Shown: piece after piece, positions 52,297-64,000 of the stretch
Position numbering within the stretch: position 1 is the stretch's first letter
How the letters are laid out: each line of letters opens with the position of its first letter
Origin: Betaproteobacteria bacterium TMED22
Lineage (GTDB): Bacteria > Pseudomonadota > Gammaproteobacteria > Burkholderiales > Eutrophovitaceae
Assembly: GCA_002167745.1 (NCBI GenBank)
Contig: NHCB01000007.1
Span: forward strand, 98,711-162,710
Direction of reading: 5' to 3'
DNA: 64,000 nt
Program-made: the position numbers and the translations under genes
Notes under the pieces: model-generated
What the model saw: only the letters and a program-made list of their open reading frames with translations
Told to the model about the DNA's origin: nothing
Database searches by the model: none

Positions 52297-53073
52297 ATGT
52301 GCCTCATATTGCTCGCATGGAAAGCTCACCCGAAGTACTCCTTGATTCTAGCGTCCAATCGAGACGAATATCACGAAAGAGGCTCTGCTGCCGCTCATCG
52401 CTGGCTGGATAGCCCCGATATTATAGCTGGGCAAGACTTAGAACAATCCGGAACGTGGATGGGCGTAACTAGATCTGGTCGCTGGGCTGCCGTTACAAAC
52501 TTTAGAGAGCAGCTCCAAGAAGCGCAGCCAAAAAAATCTCGAGGTCACTTAACCGCTGGATTTCTCATGAACACCCAGTCTCCGGACTCATATGCCAATT
52601 CGGTGACGAAGGAGCTTACAAAATATAACGGGTTTAACTTAATTGTTGGCGACTCTTCATCAATAAACTACATCACAAATCGGCCAGCTACAGCGTTTAA
52701 ACCAACAGAACCAATCACCCAACCTGGAATCTACGGGTTGAGTAACCATTTACTCGATACACCTTGGCCTAAAGTAAAAAACGGAAAAATGCGACTCCAA
52801 AAACTGATAAACGATAAAGAGGTTATTCAATTTACAGATGTATTGGAGTTAATGTCCGATACAACTAAGCCCTCGGACGGATCCCTTCCGAATTCTGGAG
52901 TGTCGCTAGATTGGGAGAGAACGCTATCCTCCATATTTATTACAACACCCGAATATGGAACTCGAGCGACATCCTTGCTCTTGATTAACAATGATTCATC
53001 GGAAATACAATTTTCAGAAGCAACGTTCGACGCTTCAGGTACCGAACTTTCAAATCAAACTTATATTGTTTGA
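52297..53073 (+). CDS. NRDE (TANGO2-like) family protein
   Basis: MCLILLAWKAHPKYSLILASNRDEYHERGS signature. Confidence 0.95.
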   Translation: MCLILLAWKAHPKYSLILASNRDEYHERGSAAAHRWLDSPDIIAGQDLEQSGTWMGVTRSGRWAAVTNFREQLQEAQPKKSRGHLTAGFLMNTQSPDSYANSVTKELTKYNGFNLIVGDSSSINYITNRPATAFKPTEPITQPGIYGLSNHLLDTPWPKVKNGKMRLQKLINDKEVIQFTDVLELMSDTTKPSDGSLPNSGVSLDWERTLSSIFITTPEYGTRATSLLLINNDSSEIQFSEATFDASGTELSNQTYIV

Positions 53074-53113
53074 TAACGCAGCCAATCGAGCGATCTATTT
53101 AAAAAATTTACGA

Positions 53114-53923
53114 TTACCGCTTTGGAAGAAATTTAAGTGGATCTACGGGCTTACCTTTTCGCCTAACCTCAAAATGCAGAATACTGCTGTGATTTTTACC
53201 GCCGACGATCGCTATTTGTTGTCCCTGTGCAATGAACTGCCCCTCACTGGATAACAGTTGACTATTGTGAGCATAAACGCTTAAAAAACTTTCGTTATGT
53301 TTGATGATTAATAATTTTCCATATCCCCGTAATCCACTCCCGCTGTAAACAACTTTTCCGGGAGCCGATGCAAAAACGGCAGTCTCTTTGTTCACTTTAA
53401 TACCAATGCCCTTTCCCCTTTCACTAACTTGCTCCATATACCTATATTTAAGGTCACCAATAACGGGCCAGCGCCATGTACTTGGTGCAGATGAAGATAA
53501 CTGAGGAAGCTCCTGAGAACGTACATCACGCTTTGGTTCTATTTCACTTTTTACATCAACTTTAGGTATTTTTAATATTTGTCCCGCATTAATCACATTT
53601 GTATTACCAATCCCGTTAAAACGAGCAAGCTCCTTGTGGTCAACGCCGAACTGAATAGAGATGCTATAAAGCGTATCACCCGGCTTTACCTTATACTCAT
53701 CAGGCGCAACATTCTCGTTGACAGCCTCAGATTTACCGGGAACGCTTTGCTTCCTAGGCCTCAGTTTTTTTTGAGTTTTAACGGATTCCTTGGCCACCTC
53801 AGGTGCGGGTGAGTAATCTTTTATGGGTGCAGCACTCTTCGTGGTTCCACAACCACCAATACTTATCACCAAGACAAATATGGATACCGAAAAGAATACA
53901 TTTAAAACCAATCGCTCACACAT
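53114..53923 (-). CDS. nlpD: NlpD-like LysM + M23 peptidase-domain lipoprotein
   Basis: Lipobox SIGGCG, LysM YKVKPGDTLYSISIQFGVDHKELARFNGI, degenerate M23 domain. Confidence 0.92.
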   Translation of the reverse strand: MCERLVLNVFFSVSIFVLVISIGGCGTTKSAAPIKDYSPAPEVAKESVKTQKKLRPRKQSVPGKSEAVNENVAPDEYKVKPGDTLYSISIQFGVDHKELARFNGIGNTNVINAGQILKIPKVDVKSEIEPKRDVRSQELPQLSSSAPSTWRWPVIGDLKYRYMEQVSERGKGIGIKVNKETAVFASAPGKVVYSGSGLRGYGKLLIIKHNESFLSVYAHNSQLLSSEGQFIAQGQQIAIVGGKNHSSILHFEVRRKGKPVDPLKFLPKR

Positions 53924-53928
53924 GACGA

Positions 53929-54600
53929 TTACTTTACAACAACACCGCTCAAGAAAGGAACAAAACTTACTTCCTCATGCGTAATCAGCTCTTGCCCCGA
54001 CCCTAGCTTTATAACCTCTGTCAGGAACTGCTTATCCTTACCTAAAGGAACAATCAGTCGACCATTTTCAGCTAATAATTCAATTAAATGTTCAGGAAGA
54101 TCGACCGCGCCGGCTGCAATAATAATTGCATCTAGAGGAAACAAGGACTCGAGACCACTTGAACCATCTGCATGCTTAACTCGTACGTTATGACACTTTA
54201 AGTTACGTAGCCTTACTCGAGCGCTGCCTAGTAACGAGCCAATTCTCTCTATGGAGTAGACTTCGTTGGCAATCTGAGATAAAACGGCAGCTTGATATCC
54301 GCAACCAGTTCCAATTTCGAGAACTCTCGTAAGAGATGTTCGATTTCTAGCAAGTTCGCAAGAACGGGCTACCGTTAGCGGTCTAGAAATTGTTTGGCCT
54401 GACCCTATCGGCAATGATACGTCGTCATAAGCTCTACTGGCTAGAGCTTCTTCTATGAATAAATGTCGAGGAATCGTATTCATCGCTTGAAGAATGACCT
54501 CATCTGAGATCCCGTTCTCACGCAGCCGATCGACCATCCGTCTCCGAGTACGCTCGGATGTCATTCCTATTCCAACTTTATTTTTTTTTGAAAGACTCAC
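53929..54600 (-). CDS. pcm: Protein-L-isoaspartate O-methyltransferase
   Basis: GSGQTISRPLTVA, VLEIGTGCGYQAAVLS. Confidence 0.95.
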   Translation of the reverse strand: MSLSKKNKVGIGMTSERTRRRMVDRLRENGISDEVILQAMNTIPRHLFIEEALASRAYDDVSLPIGSGQTISRPLTVARSCELARNRTSLTRVLEIGTGCGYQAAVLSQIANEVYSIERIGSLLGSARVRLRNLKCHNVRVKHADGSSGLESLFPLDAIIIAAGAVDLPEHLIELLAENGRLIVPLGKDKQFLTEVIKLGSGQELITHEEVSFVPFLSGVVVK

Positions 54601-54630
54601 GACCGATTCAAAATCTATGACCGGACAAGC

Positions 54631-55371
54631 CTAACGACTGAGGAAGTCAAGCTTGCTGCCGACTGAAGTGTCGCTTAAATCTACTTGAAGCGCTGTAATA
54701 GAAGCATAATTGTTCTTAATGGATCCAAAATCTGTGCCATTGCTGCCATCTCTGACCCCACCAGCAGCCCCTATCCAATAGACCGTTTGTCCTCTTGGAT
54801 TCTTGGTTTCCACCACTCCATGCGCTTTGTGTCTCGCGCCTAAACGAGTGATTTGTACGCCGCTAAGCTGACTAGTATCAACATCAGGAACATTTATGTT
54901 TAACAAGTATTTTTCATTAAACCTACCTGTTTGAAATTTTCTAACAACATCTGTAGCCACAGCTGCCGCGGTACCGAAATGCGCACCGTCTTTACTCGCC
55001 AATGAAATCGCTAGCGCAGGCACTCCGAGCATGAAACCTTCCATCGCGGCAGCCACTGTACCGCTATAAATTGTATCCTCTCCCATATTCGCACCATTAT
55101 TGATGCCTGACACAACAATATCAGGAGCTTCACTTAATAGGCCAGTGATCGCCAGGTGAACACAATCTGCAGGGGTCCCATTCACGGAATAAATATTTTC
55201 GTCATGTTGGTTGACAACCAGCGGTCTATCAAGCGTTAAAGAATTACTTGCCCCGCTGTAATCTTTATTCGGAGCTACTACGGTGACGTCTCCAATCTTA
55301 GACATCGCTTCCGCGAGTGCTTTTAGTCCTGGAGCGAAAAACCCATCATCATTGCTGATAAGTATTTTCAT
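54631..55371 (-). CDS. surE: 5'/3'-nucleotidase SurE
   Basis: [44 protein letters not shown]. Confidence 0.97.
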   Translation of the reverse strand: MKILISNDDGFFAPGLKALAEAMSKIGDVTVVAPNKDYSGASNSLTLDRPLVVNQHDENIYSVNGTPADCVHLAITGLLSEAPDIVVSGINNGANMGEDTIYSGTVAAAMEGFMLGVPALAISLASKDGAHFGTAAAVATDVVRKFQTGRFNEKYLLNINVPDVDTSQLSGVQITRLGARHKAHGVVETKNPRGQTVYWIGAAGGVRDGSNGTDFGSIKNNYASITALQVDLSDTSVGSKLDFLSR

Positions 55372-55437
55372 ATCAGAGGGAACATTCGCATTTTTTCATG
55401 GACATCACACACCGCGCTGAGATCTAACATTTATCAT

Positions 55438-55514
55438 TGGTCGGGACGGTGAGATTCGAACTCACGACCCCCTGCACCCCATGCAGGTACGCTACCAGGC
55501 TGCGCTACGCCCCG
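55438..55514 (-). tRNA. tRNA-Pro (anticodon GGG), CCA encoded
   Basis: CGGGGCGUAGCGCAGCCUGGUAGCGUACCUGCAUGGGGUGCAGG...GAGUUCGAAUCUCACCGUCCCGACCA. Confidence 0.97.
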
Positions 55515-55557
55515 ATGATTTCACTTTAAACAGCCAGATTATATCAGACACCAAGCC

Positions 55558-55893
55558 CTATTCACCTCTGAGTATGGAGAGAATCTCCATTAATTTGCTT
55601 TGCTCACTTGCTGTGCGGTCGCTTACCAACTTGGTTTTAATTTTTAATGGTGTCTCGCTGAGTTTTAAACGAGCACCGCTAATGGTGAACCCATCATCCC
55701 GAAGGAGCTCTCGGATTCTGAGGACCAGCAAAACATCTTTCTTTTGGTAATAACGACGTTTTGAACGCCGATCTATCGCTTGAAGTTCAGGAAACTCTTG
55801 TTCCCAGTATCTCAGGACGTGAGCCTTAATCCCGCAGAGTCTACTCACTTCCCCGATGGTGAAATAACGCTTGTCTGGTATTGAATAAACCAA
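55558..55893 (-). CDS. MerR-family transcriptional regulator
   Basis: YFTIGEVSRLCGIKAHVLRYWEQEFPEL; ihfA-merR-tRNA-Pro synteny. Confidence 0.93.
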   Translation of the reverse strand: MVYSIPDKRYFTIGEVSRLCGIKAHVLRYWEQEFPELQAIDRRSKRRYYQKKDVLLVLRIRELLRDDGFTISGARLKLSETPLKIKTKLVSDRTASEQSKLMEILSILRGE

Positions 55894-55910
55894 ATTTCAC
55901 CTAAACCGAA

Positions 55911-56219
55911 TTAAACCTTGACCTTATCCAATCGTTGATTCAATTCAACACGATGCTTAAATTTCTGGCTTGGATGAAATGTCACCACACGACGAGCTGA
56001 AATCGGAATTGCCTCACCTGTTTTGGGATTGCGTCCTGGTCTTTGACTTTTATTTCTCAAATGAAAATTACCAAAACCTGATAACTTCACATCTTCACCT
56101 TTTTCAAGACTTCCCCTGATTTCATCGAAAAAAGTTTCGACAAAATCTTTTGCCTCAGTCTTGTTTAAACCTAATTTCTCAAAAAGGAGATCTGACAACT
56201 CAGCCTTAGTCAGCGTCAT
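55911..56219 (-). CDS. ihfA: Integration host factor alpha
   Basis: [55 protein letters not shown]. Confidence 0.97.
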   Translation of the reverse strand: MTLTKAELSDLLFEKLGLNKTEAKDFVETFFDEIRGSLEKGEDVKLSGFGNFHLRNKSQRPGRNPKTGEAIPISARRVVTFHPSQKFKHRVELNQRLDKVKV

Positions 56220-56231
56220 CTCAATTAATCC

Positions 56232-58595
56232 TCATATTCTTTGCGTTGCATTAAATCGCTGTTTTAATAACTCTAACACTAGTGACACCGACTTCTCAAC
56301 TTCTTCATCTGTAAGGGTTTTTTCTTTGTCTTGGAACATGACAGCTAATGCAACGCTCTTCTTCCCGTCGGCGACCCCCTCACCAGTATAAATATCAAAT
56401 AATGTAACCCCTGTTAGATACTGAATCGTTTCTTCTTTAATCTCATTTAATATCCCACCAACCTCTGTATTTAAGTCAATCTCAACGGCCAAGTCTCGTC
56501 GGACGACAGGTAACTTTGAGTAAGCGAGATAGTCAGGCACGCTACTCTCAGGCAACACATCAATGTTTAACTCAAAAGCAACAACATTCGCACCAAGATC
56601 ATATTTTTGACTCAACTCCGGGTGAAGTTCGCCCACGATTCCTAAGGTGACATCTCCTATCAAGATCGAGGCTACTTTCCCTGGATGAAAACTATCATGC
56701 TGACCGACGGAAAAGGTAATATCCTCTCTATTAAGCAATCGCTCTAAGTCGCCTTTTACATCGAAAAAATCGACTTCCCTGTTAATCTGCCCCCATTGCT
56801 CCGGAAAGACTGCCCCAGTGACTATGCCGGCTATTTTGTTAGTTTGATTGATGAATCCAGAGTCGTCACGATTAAAACAAAGGCTCGCTTCAAATATTCG
56901 TATGCGGTCTATTCTGTGACTAAGATTCCTTTGTACGACCAATGCTAAGCTTCCTAACAGATTAGTTCGCATCACTGCGTACTGCTCAGCGATCGGATTA
57001 AGCAGTGAAACAGCTTTGTTTTTTAGGCCAAAATCATTTTCTAAAGAATGATCAACGAAACTATAGGTAATGACCTCTTGGTAACCGCGACGTGTCAGTC
57101 CGAATTTTAATTTTTCATTCCAACCTGCCTCTTCTGGTCGAGTCATCATTGAAACCTTAGATATCGGCAACGTACTTGGAAGTTTTTCAAAACCCTCTAT
57201 GCGAATAATCTCCTCAATTAAGTCTTCCTCTAACTCAAGGTCGAATCGGTAACTTGGAGGCGTAACTGAGAGGTATCCCTCCTCAGAGAATACCGTCATA
57301 TCCAATAATTCAAAAATCTGTTTCATTCGATCAATGGTGACCTCTATACCTATTAGTCGATTAACACGCTCCGGACGAAAGACAATTGTTTTTTTCTTAT
57401 CGGAGCTAGCTCCAGTTTTAATTAAAGACTCAACCTTACCCCCACAGATTTCCGTGATTAAGTTAGCAAGGCGCCATAACGCTTTTTTTGTTCCATTAGA
57501 GTCAACACCTCGCTCAAATCTATGGAGTGCATCGGTCGAGAAACCCAATGTTCGCCATTTTCCTGCAACAGATTGCGTTGAAAACACCGCGGCCTCGAGA
57601 AAGATGTTCGTTGTGCTTTCATCAACTGCCGTTGACGCTCCACCCATGATACCCGCTAAAGCTATAGGACCAGAATCATCTGTAATTAGCAGCATATTCT
57701 CAGTAATAACAAGGGACTGGCCGTTGAGTAGCTCTAAGGTTTCACCTTTTTGGCCAGACCGAACAACTATATTACCTTTGAGTTTATCTTTATCAAAGGC
57801 GTGCATAGGTTGGCCTAGCTCCAACATCACATAATTGGTTAAATCTACGATAGGACTGATACCACGAACACCCGATCGTTCCAGTTTTCGTAAAATGTGC
57901 TCAGGTGTTTTGCTATTCGCGTTAACGCCCTTGATACTCAGTCCCAAGTAGAGAGGACAGGCATTCTCATCATCAACGGCTACAGACAAGGGCTCAGGAC
58001 TTAGCCCAGTTAATTCATCAACCTTCGGGTATTGAGCGGCGACACCATCGATTGCTTGTAATTCGCGAGCGATTCCCACGATTGACAGGCAGTCTCCCCG
58101 ATTGGCGGTTAATTTCAGCTCAAATATATTGTCATTCAAATCGAATGCTTCTCGTATATCTAACCCAATGGCCGAGTCTTGATCAAGTCTCATCAAGCCA
58201 GCTGCATCTTCGCTAATCCCAAGCTCACTGGCAGAGCAGAGCATGCCTTGAGAGAGTTCGCCCCTCAATTTTGCTTTCTTGATAACAAGCCCATTAGGTA
58301 ACCGGGCATTTACTAACGCCGTAGGCACTTTCATACCCGGTGAGGCATTAGGTGCGCCACAAACGATTTGTAATTGGTCAGGCAACCCAACGTCGACATC
58401 ACAGATCTTTAAGCGCTCTGCATTTGGATGTGGACGTGTATCCGTTATTAATCCAACAACAACCCCTTCTAATCCATTGGCAACCGATTCTACAGACTCG
58501 ACCTCTAGGCCAGCCATAGTCAAAGCGTTCGAGAGTTCCTCGGTCGTAAGTGATGTCGGACATACCGACCGTAACCAGTTTTCAGAAAATTTCAT
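56232..58595 (-). CDS. pheT: Phenylalanyl-tRNA synthetase beta
   Basis: MKFSENWLR, tRNA-binding domain, B3/B4 and FDX-ACB regions. Confidence 0.97.
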   Translation of the reverse strand: MKFSENWLRSVCPTSLTTEELSNALTMAGLEVESVESVANGLEGVVVGLITDTRPHPNAERLKICDVDVGLPDQLQIVCGAPNASPGMKVPTALVNARLPNGLVIKKAKLRGELSQGMLCSASELGISEDAAGLMRLDQDSAIGLDIREAFDLNDNIFELKLTANRGDCLSIVGIARELQAIDGVAAQYPKVDELTGLSPEPLSVAVDDENACPLYLGLSIKGVNANSKTPEHILRKLERSGVRGISPIVDLTNYVMLELGQPMHAFDKDKLKGNIVVRSGQKGETLELLNGQSLVITENMLLITDDSGPIALAGIMGGASTAVDESTTNIFLEAAVFSTQSVAGKWRTLGFSTDALHRFERGVDSNGTKKALWRLANLITEICGGKVESLIKTGASSDKKKTIVFRPERVNRLIGIEVTIDRMKQIFELLDMTVFSEEGYLSVTPPSYRFDLELEEDLIEEIIRIEGFEKLPSTLPISKVSMMTRPEEAGWNEKLKFGLTRRGYQEVITYSFVDHSLENDFGLKNKAVSLLNPIAEQYAVMRTNLLGSLALVVQRNLSHRIDRIRIFEASLCFNRDDSGFINQTNKIAGIVTGAVFPEQWGQINREVDFFDVKGDLERLLNREDITFSVGQHDSFHPGKVASILIGDVTLGIVGELHPELSQKYDLGANVVAFELNIDVLPESSVPDYLAYSKLPVVRRDLAVEIDLNTEVGGILNEIKEETIQYLTGVTLFDIYTGEGVADGKKSVALAVMFQDKEKTLTDEEVEKSVSLVLELLKQRFNATQRI

Positions 58596-58612
58596 AAAAC
58601 TATGCGCACCCG

Positions 58613-59650
<1,038 letters not shown>

Positions 59651-59661
59651 CTACTTAATCC

Positions 59662-60021
59662 CTAAGAGGCCAATCCAGCACGTGCTTGCTCAGCTATCTT
59701 CTCAAATGCAACTGGATCATGGTACGCCAAATCTGCTAATACCTTTCGATCAACTTCAACGGAGGATTTTTTTAGTCCATTAATGAGTGTGCTATAGGTT
59801 AGTCCACACGCTCTCGCAGCAGCATTAATTCGAATAATCCATAGCGCCCTAAATTCACGCTTCTTCACTCTTCTATCGCGATAAGCATACTGGCCTGCCT
59901 TAATGACGGCCTGCTTAGCTACGCGATAAACATTTTTTCTTCGTCCTCTAAAACCTTTGGCTTGTTCTAATACTTTTTTATGTCGCGCTTTCGCAACCAC
60001 ACCTCTTTTTACTCTTGGCAT
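59662..60021 (-). CDS. rplT: 50S ribosomal protein L20
   Basis: [33 protein letters not shown]. Confidence 0.98.
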   Translation of the reverse strand: MPRVKRGVVAKARHKKVLEQAKGFRGRRKNVYRVAKQAVIKAGQYAYRDRRVKKREFRALWIIRINAAARACGLTYSTLINGLKKSSVEVDRKVLADLAYHDPVAFEKIAEQARAGLAS

Positions 60022-60033
60022 CTCAACTCTCCT

Positions 60034-60231
60034 TTATGCGTAAGGTAGCATTGCACGAATAGCTGCCTGATCACCGGCGGCCACAGCAACAGTTCCACGT
60101 AAATGCCGCTTACGTTTCGTCGTTTTTTTCGTGAGGATGTGTCTCAGATTAGCCTGAGTTCTTTTAATACGACCGGAACCACCGATCTTGAAACGCTTAG
60201 CAGCGCCTCGTTTGGTTTTCATCTTTGGCAT
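60034..60231 (-). CDS. rpmI: 50S ribosomal protein L35
   Basis: [24 protein letters not shown]. Confidence 0.98.
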   Translation of the reverse strand: MPKMKTKRGAAKRFKIGGSGRIKRTQANLRHILTKKTTKRKRHLRGTVAVAAGDQAAIRAMLPYA

Positions 60232-60341
60232 TACGCCTCCCTTTTATAAGACTATCAGGTGCCTCATCTAGCGAGAACTTTATGACCTGCAATCCCTTTT
60301 TCTTAACATTTCGATGCGACCCGTCTCGACCGCAGCCGAAA

Positions 60342-60929
60342 TTATAACGATTTTTGTAACTTTTCGTTTTCTAAAACTGCGGCCTTCATTTTCTGTCGCT
60401 TTTGCTTCTCTTCAGGCTTTAGCGGCGCGACGACCATCACCATCTGTCGTCCTTCCATTTTTGGAAACTGCTCCACCTGCCCGTGATCCTCAAGATCGCT
60501 TCTAACACGTTCCAGCAGCCTGGTGCCGAGATTTTGATGGGCCATTTCGCGTCCTCTAAATCTCAATGTCACCTTAGTCTTATCACCGTCGGTCAAAAAT
60601 TTAATTAAATTACGCAATTTAATAAGGTAATCACCTTCATCGGTACCTGGTCGAAACTTGATCTCTTTTACCTGAATTTGCTTTTGCTTAGCTTTCGCGT
60701 CTTGCTTCTTTTTCTGCTCGTTGTACTTAAACTTTCCGTAGTCCATTAACCGGCATACGGGCGGAGCTGCAGCCGGTGCAATCTCAACCAAATCAATTTC
60801 GGCCTCTTCCGCCTTCTCACGTGCTTCACTAATTCCCATGACCCCAATCGGTTCTCCTTCGATACCGACTAGTCTGATTTGAGGCGCCGTAATTTCCTCG
60901 TTGATTCGGGCTTCTTTTTGTCTGGCTAT
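60342..60929 (-). CDS. infC: Translation initiation factor IF-3 with apparent AUA start
   Basis: Track ORF (60839) lacks the conserved N-terminus; manual extension gives (M)[57 protein letters not shown] 8 nt before ATA. Confidence 0.92.
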   Translation of the reverse strand: MARQKEARINEEITAPQIRLVGIEGEPIGVMGISEAREKAEEAEIDLVEIAPAAAPPVCRLMDYGKFKYNEQKKKQDAKAKQKQIQVKEIKFRPGTDEGDYLIKLRNLIKFLTDGDKTKVTLRFRGREMAHQNLGTRLLERVRSDLEDHGQVEQFPKMEGRQMVMVVAPLKPEEKQKRQKMKAAVLENEKLQKSL

Positions 60930-60966
60930 GGTTACAACCTCCTAAACTGATTAACTTACAAAAAAA

Positions 60967-62874
60967 CTAACGCTTAGCGTTAAGCTCATTATTTAAACGT
61001 TCGTACAAAGCTTCCATTGACATCTGTCCTAAATCTTCACCACCTCTGCGGCGAACAGCAACCTCTCTCGATTCAACTTCTTTATCGCCAATGATTAACT
61101 GATAAGGCAGCTTTTGGAGACTGTGCTCGCGGATTTTATAGGTTATCTTTTCGTTTCTCAAGTCTGGCGCAGCCCGAAAACCTCTATCTATCAATTGTTT
61201 TATAACATCTTGAGCATAATCTGCATGGCGATCGGCGACATTCATAACGACCATCTGAGTTGGGGACAACCATAATGGCAGCGCCCCCGCATGATGTTCA
61301 ATAACGATCCCAATAAAGCGCTCCATGGAACCAACAATAGCTCTATGCAGCATAACCGGGGTTTTCCGGGTGTTATCTTCCGCGACATATTCAGCATCTA
61401 ATCTTTGAGGCATCATAAAGTCAACTTGGATTGTGCCGCACTGCCAAGACCGACCAATAGAATCCTTCAAATGATACTCAATTTTAGGCCCATAGAATGC
61501 ACCCTCCCCGGGAAGTTCTTCCCAGCTAACACCGCAAGTGTCTAATGCGCTACGAAGGGCCGTCTCGGCATGATCCCAAACTGAATCATCACCCAACCGC
61601 TGATCGGGTCTGAGCGCCAATTTAATCGAAACGTCCTTAAAGTCAAAGTCACTGTAAGTTTTTAACGCAAGTCTATGAAAACCAATGACTTCTTCCTCAA
61701 TTTGTTGGTCGGTACAAAAGATATGACCATCATCTTGAGTAAAACCCCGCACCCGCATCAAGCCATGGAGTGCGCCAGATGGTTCATTTCGATGACAGCC
61801 ACCAAATTCCCCATAGCGGATGGGCAGATCTCGGTAGCTACGAAGTCCACTATTAAATATTTGTACATGACCCGGACAATTCATCGGCTTAACTGCATAT
61901 TCGCGGTTCTCTGAGGAGGTAAAGAACATATTGTCTCTGAAATTATCCCAATGTCCGGATTTCTTCCAAAGAGAAACGTCCAAAATCTGAGGACACTTAA
62001 CCTCTTGATAACCATTATCTTGGTAGACGCCACGCATATACTGCTCAATCTGTTGCCACAACTGCCAACCTTTAGGACGCCAGAAGACCATTCCTGGTGC
62101 CTCTTCCTGGCTATGGAAGAGGTCAAGTTGCTTACCGAGTTTTCGATGATCGCGCTTTTCCGCCTCCTCTAACTTAAAGAGATAGGCGTCAAGGTCCTCT
62201 TGGGTACCCCATGCGGTCCCGTAGATTCTTTGCAGCATTGCATTTTTAGAGTCCCCTCTCCAATATGCCCCAGCAACCTTTAAAAGCTTGAACGTTTTGA
62301 GCTTGCCCGTAGATGGAACATGAGGGCCTCGACACAAATCGGTAAACTCCCCTTGCGAATAAAGAGATAATTCTTCTTCATCCGGTAAATCGCCAATAAT
62401 TTCAGACTTATAAGTCTCACCCAATGAGAGAAAGTAGCTACTCGCGTCATCCCGCGCTCGAACCGAGCGCACAATTTTTATATCTTTTTTTGCGAGCTGT
62501 TTCATTTTTTTCTCGATAGCGCTTAAGTCTTCGGGAGTGAACGCTCGCTCGAAAGCAAAATCATAATAGAAACCATCATTGATGACAGGTCCGATGGTAA
62601 CTTGCGCGCTCGGAAATAAATCCTTAACGGCATGAGCTAATAAATGCGCTGTCGAATGGCGAATCACCTCAACCCCATCGTCATCACTCGCTGTAATAAT
62701 CGCGAGTTGCGCATCAGTCGTAACGACATGATTTAGGTCGACAAGACGACCATCTAGGCGACCTGCTACAGCCGTCTTTCCTAAACTGGGTGCAATTGAT
62801 CTAGCAATTGCGCCTACCGACATAACTTCGTCCAACGATCGCACTGATTCGTCTGGTAGTGTTACTTTAATCAT
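60967..62874 (-). CDS. thrS: Threonyl-tRNA synthetase
   Basis: TGS domain, [50 protein letters not shown]. Confidence 0.98.
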   Translation of the reverse strand: MIKVTLPDESVRSLDEVMSVGAIARSIAPSLGKTAVAGRLDGRLVDLNHVVTTDAQLAIITASDDDGVEVIRHSTAHLLAHAVKDLFPSAQVTIGPVINDGFYYDFAFERAFTPEDLSAIEKKMKQLAKKDIKIVRSVRARDDASSYFLSLGETYKSEIIGDLPDEEELSLYSQGEFTDLCRGPHVPSTGKLKTFKLLKVAGAYWRGDSKNAMLQRIYGTAWGTQEDLDAYLFKLEEAEKRDHRKLGKQLDLFHSQEEAPGMVFWRPKGWQLWQQIEQYMRGVYQDNGYQEVKCPQILDVSLWKKSGHWDNFRDNMFFTSSENREYAVKPMNCPGHVQIFNSGLRSYRDLPIRYGEFGGCHRNEPSGALHGLMRVRGFTQDDGHIFCTDQQIEEEVIGFHRLALKTYSDFDFKDVSIKLALRPDQRLGDDSVWDHAETALRSALDTCGVSWEELPGEGAFYGPKIEYHLKDSIGRSWQCGTIQVDFMMPQRLDAEYVAEDNTRKTPVMLHRAIVGSMERFIGIVIEHHAGALPLWLSPTQMVVMNVADRHADYAQDVIKQLIDRGFRAAPDLRNEKITYKIREHSLQKLPYQLIIGDKEVESREVAVRRRGGEDLGQMSMEALYERLNNELNAKR

Positions 62875-63012
62875 GGATGCCTCATTTTTCGATTACTTTG
62901 TTTTAACTTGCCCGCAGCTCAGAGTTGAGCCCGTAATTTTACCTTTTTAAAGATTTTTAGGCCACGCATGGATTAACTTTATCTTTAAGCAAACTGACTC
63001 AAATATACAAAC

Positions 63013-63771
63013 TCAGAACTTCCAGCCAAATCCAGTTTTATACGTCCAATCAGTTTTCTCGACACCATCAAACGGACGGGAATCATGCTCCACATTTATC
63101 GAGACAGTAAAATCGACATACTCCGTTGCAGGTATCGATACAGAAAAACTCCCAATGGCACGTTGATCGTCAGGGTCGTCAAGCTTATTTTGAAAGTATG
63201 AAGTCGTTACGAGCGATACATTTTTTTTGGTGCGCTTTCTATAAGAGAGGTAAATATTCGAGCGTCCAATTTCTCTAGCAGTCTCATTATCGTTTCGCGT
63301 TGACTCATAGAAGGCGCCTATTCCGAGATATAAACCTGAGCCGGACTCATCACTGAACCGCAAACGCAATCCAGAGCCAAACAAAGTACGCTCTTCCAGA
63401 CGCGTAAACTCATTTTGCTGCCATTGATAAAATGCTTCCCAATCATAAGTTTCAGTGAGGGCACGCGTATGTCGAATATGAATAAGCTGTTCATCTGCAG
63501 TTCTATCGCCTGCGGTTTCCCCATATTCACTGCCGATGACAAGCAGATTGCTAAACCCATCATCGAGATGCTGAATCAATCCTGAGAGGCTCACTTCAGC
63601 CCGATCAGAGTTACCTGAGGCTCCAGAAGCCTGGATATTCCCCGCGGAAGACCACCCTGTGGCGTCTCCGGCGCGGACTCGCAGTGACTCGATGTTAACA
63701 ATCGCATGTGCGCTGTGGCTAATTGTCGACGTTAAGCAAATAACATAAAAAGCTAAGCAACCTTTAACCAC
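63013..63771 (-). CDS. Predicted outer-membrane beta-barrel protein, unknown function
   Basis: N-terminal hydrophobic signal-like segment, alternating aromatic/hydrophobic strands, terminal Phe (GFGWKF). Confidence 0.55.
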   Translation of the reverse strand: MVKGCLAFYVICLTSTISHSAHAIVNIESLRVRAGDATGWSSAGNIQASGASGNSDRAEVSLSGLIQHLDDGFSNLLVIGSEYGETAGDRTADEQLIHIRHTRALTETYDWEAFYQWQQNEFTRLEERTLFGSGLRLRFSDESGSGLYLGIGAFYESTRNDNETAREIGRSNIYLSYRKRTKKNVSLVTTSYFQNKLDDPDDQRAIGSFSVSIPATEYVDFTVSINVEHDSRPFDGVEKTDWTYKTGFGWKF

Positions 63772-63844
63772 TACTTGCCTTTTATAGATACTAAATAGTG
63801 AATCATTTAGCAGTTATGAATATAACCTTCAGCAAAGTTGCAAA

Positions 63845-64000
63845 CTAGGCAGAGGGAATTGTTCGGATCACTAGGTTACGTATTTCCGACATATCTTCCA
63901 TCGCAAATCTAACACCTTCTCTTCCCAAGCCAGAATCTTTAACGCCACCATATGGCATATTATCCACTCGATAGGAAGGCACATCTCCAACAACCACGCC
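63845..64000 (-). CDS. Aldehyde dehydrogenase family protein, C-terminal fragment (cut by window edge)
   Basis: Manual translation [51 protein letters not shown]. Confidence 0.85.
   Translation of the reverse strand, partial: GVVVGDVPSYRVDNMPYGGVKDSGLGREGVRFAMEDMSEIRNLVIRTIPSA

Noticed and set aside
60342-60839. infC starting at ATG 60839 as in the ORF track
   Set aside because: Would delete the conserved IF-3 N-terminal segment that is encoded in frame immediately upstream with a strong SD.

Overview
This 64 kb window is a bacterial chromosome segment. Gene content and synteny fit a gammaproteobacterium; I cannot fix the lineage. It is mostly conserved housekeeping clusters: (i) [partial LMW-PTP]/rne/rluC-HAD-Rieske-lipoprotein-sppA/maf/yceD-rpmF-plsX-fabHDG-acpP-fabF-mltG-tmk-holB-tatD; (ii) rfbBDAC (dTDP-L-rhamnose); (iii) tRNA-Leu/Cys/Gly-pgsA-uvrC-UDG, with efp divergent; (iv) rpoE-rseA-rseB-mucD-lepA-lepB-rnc-era-recO-pdxJ-acpS-nagZ; (v) nadB-ygfZ-NRDE; (vi) surE-pcm-nlpD; (vii) thrS-infC-rpmI-rplT-pheST-ihfA-merR-tRNA-Pro. 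A more accessory stretch (about 17.3-34 kb) holds a voltage-gated cation channel, a TauD-type dioxygenase, a mandelate-racemase-like enzyme, small secreted proteins, a FecR-domain protein with acidic tandem repeats, a photolyase, a DUF411 protein and a Sel1 pair. I found no CRISPR array, transposon, prophage, rRNA or recognisable defence system. The best second-look items are: an apparent AUA start codon for infC; a mandelate-racemase-like enzyme with Arg replacing the S-face catalytic Lys; a BacNav-type channel with the naturally acidic filter TFEDWTD; an EF-P with Arg at the loop tip; an intrinsic terminator just upstream of pheS; a sigma-E-like promoter before rpoE; no rpoS after nlpD; and the repeat-rich FecR protein. 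All calls come from reading the sequence; no database search was run.
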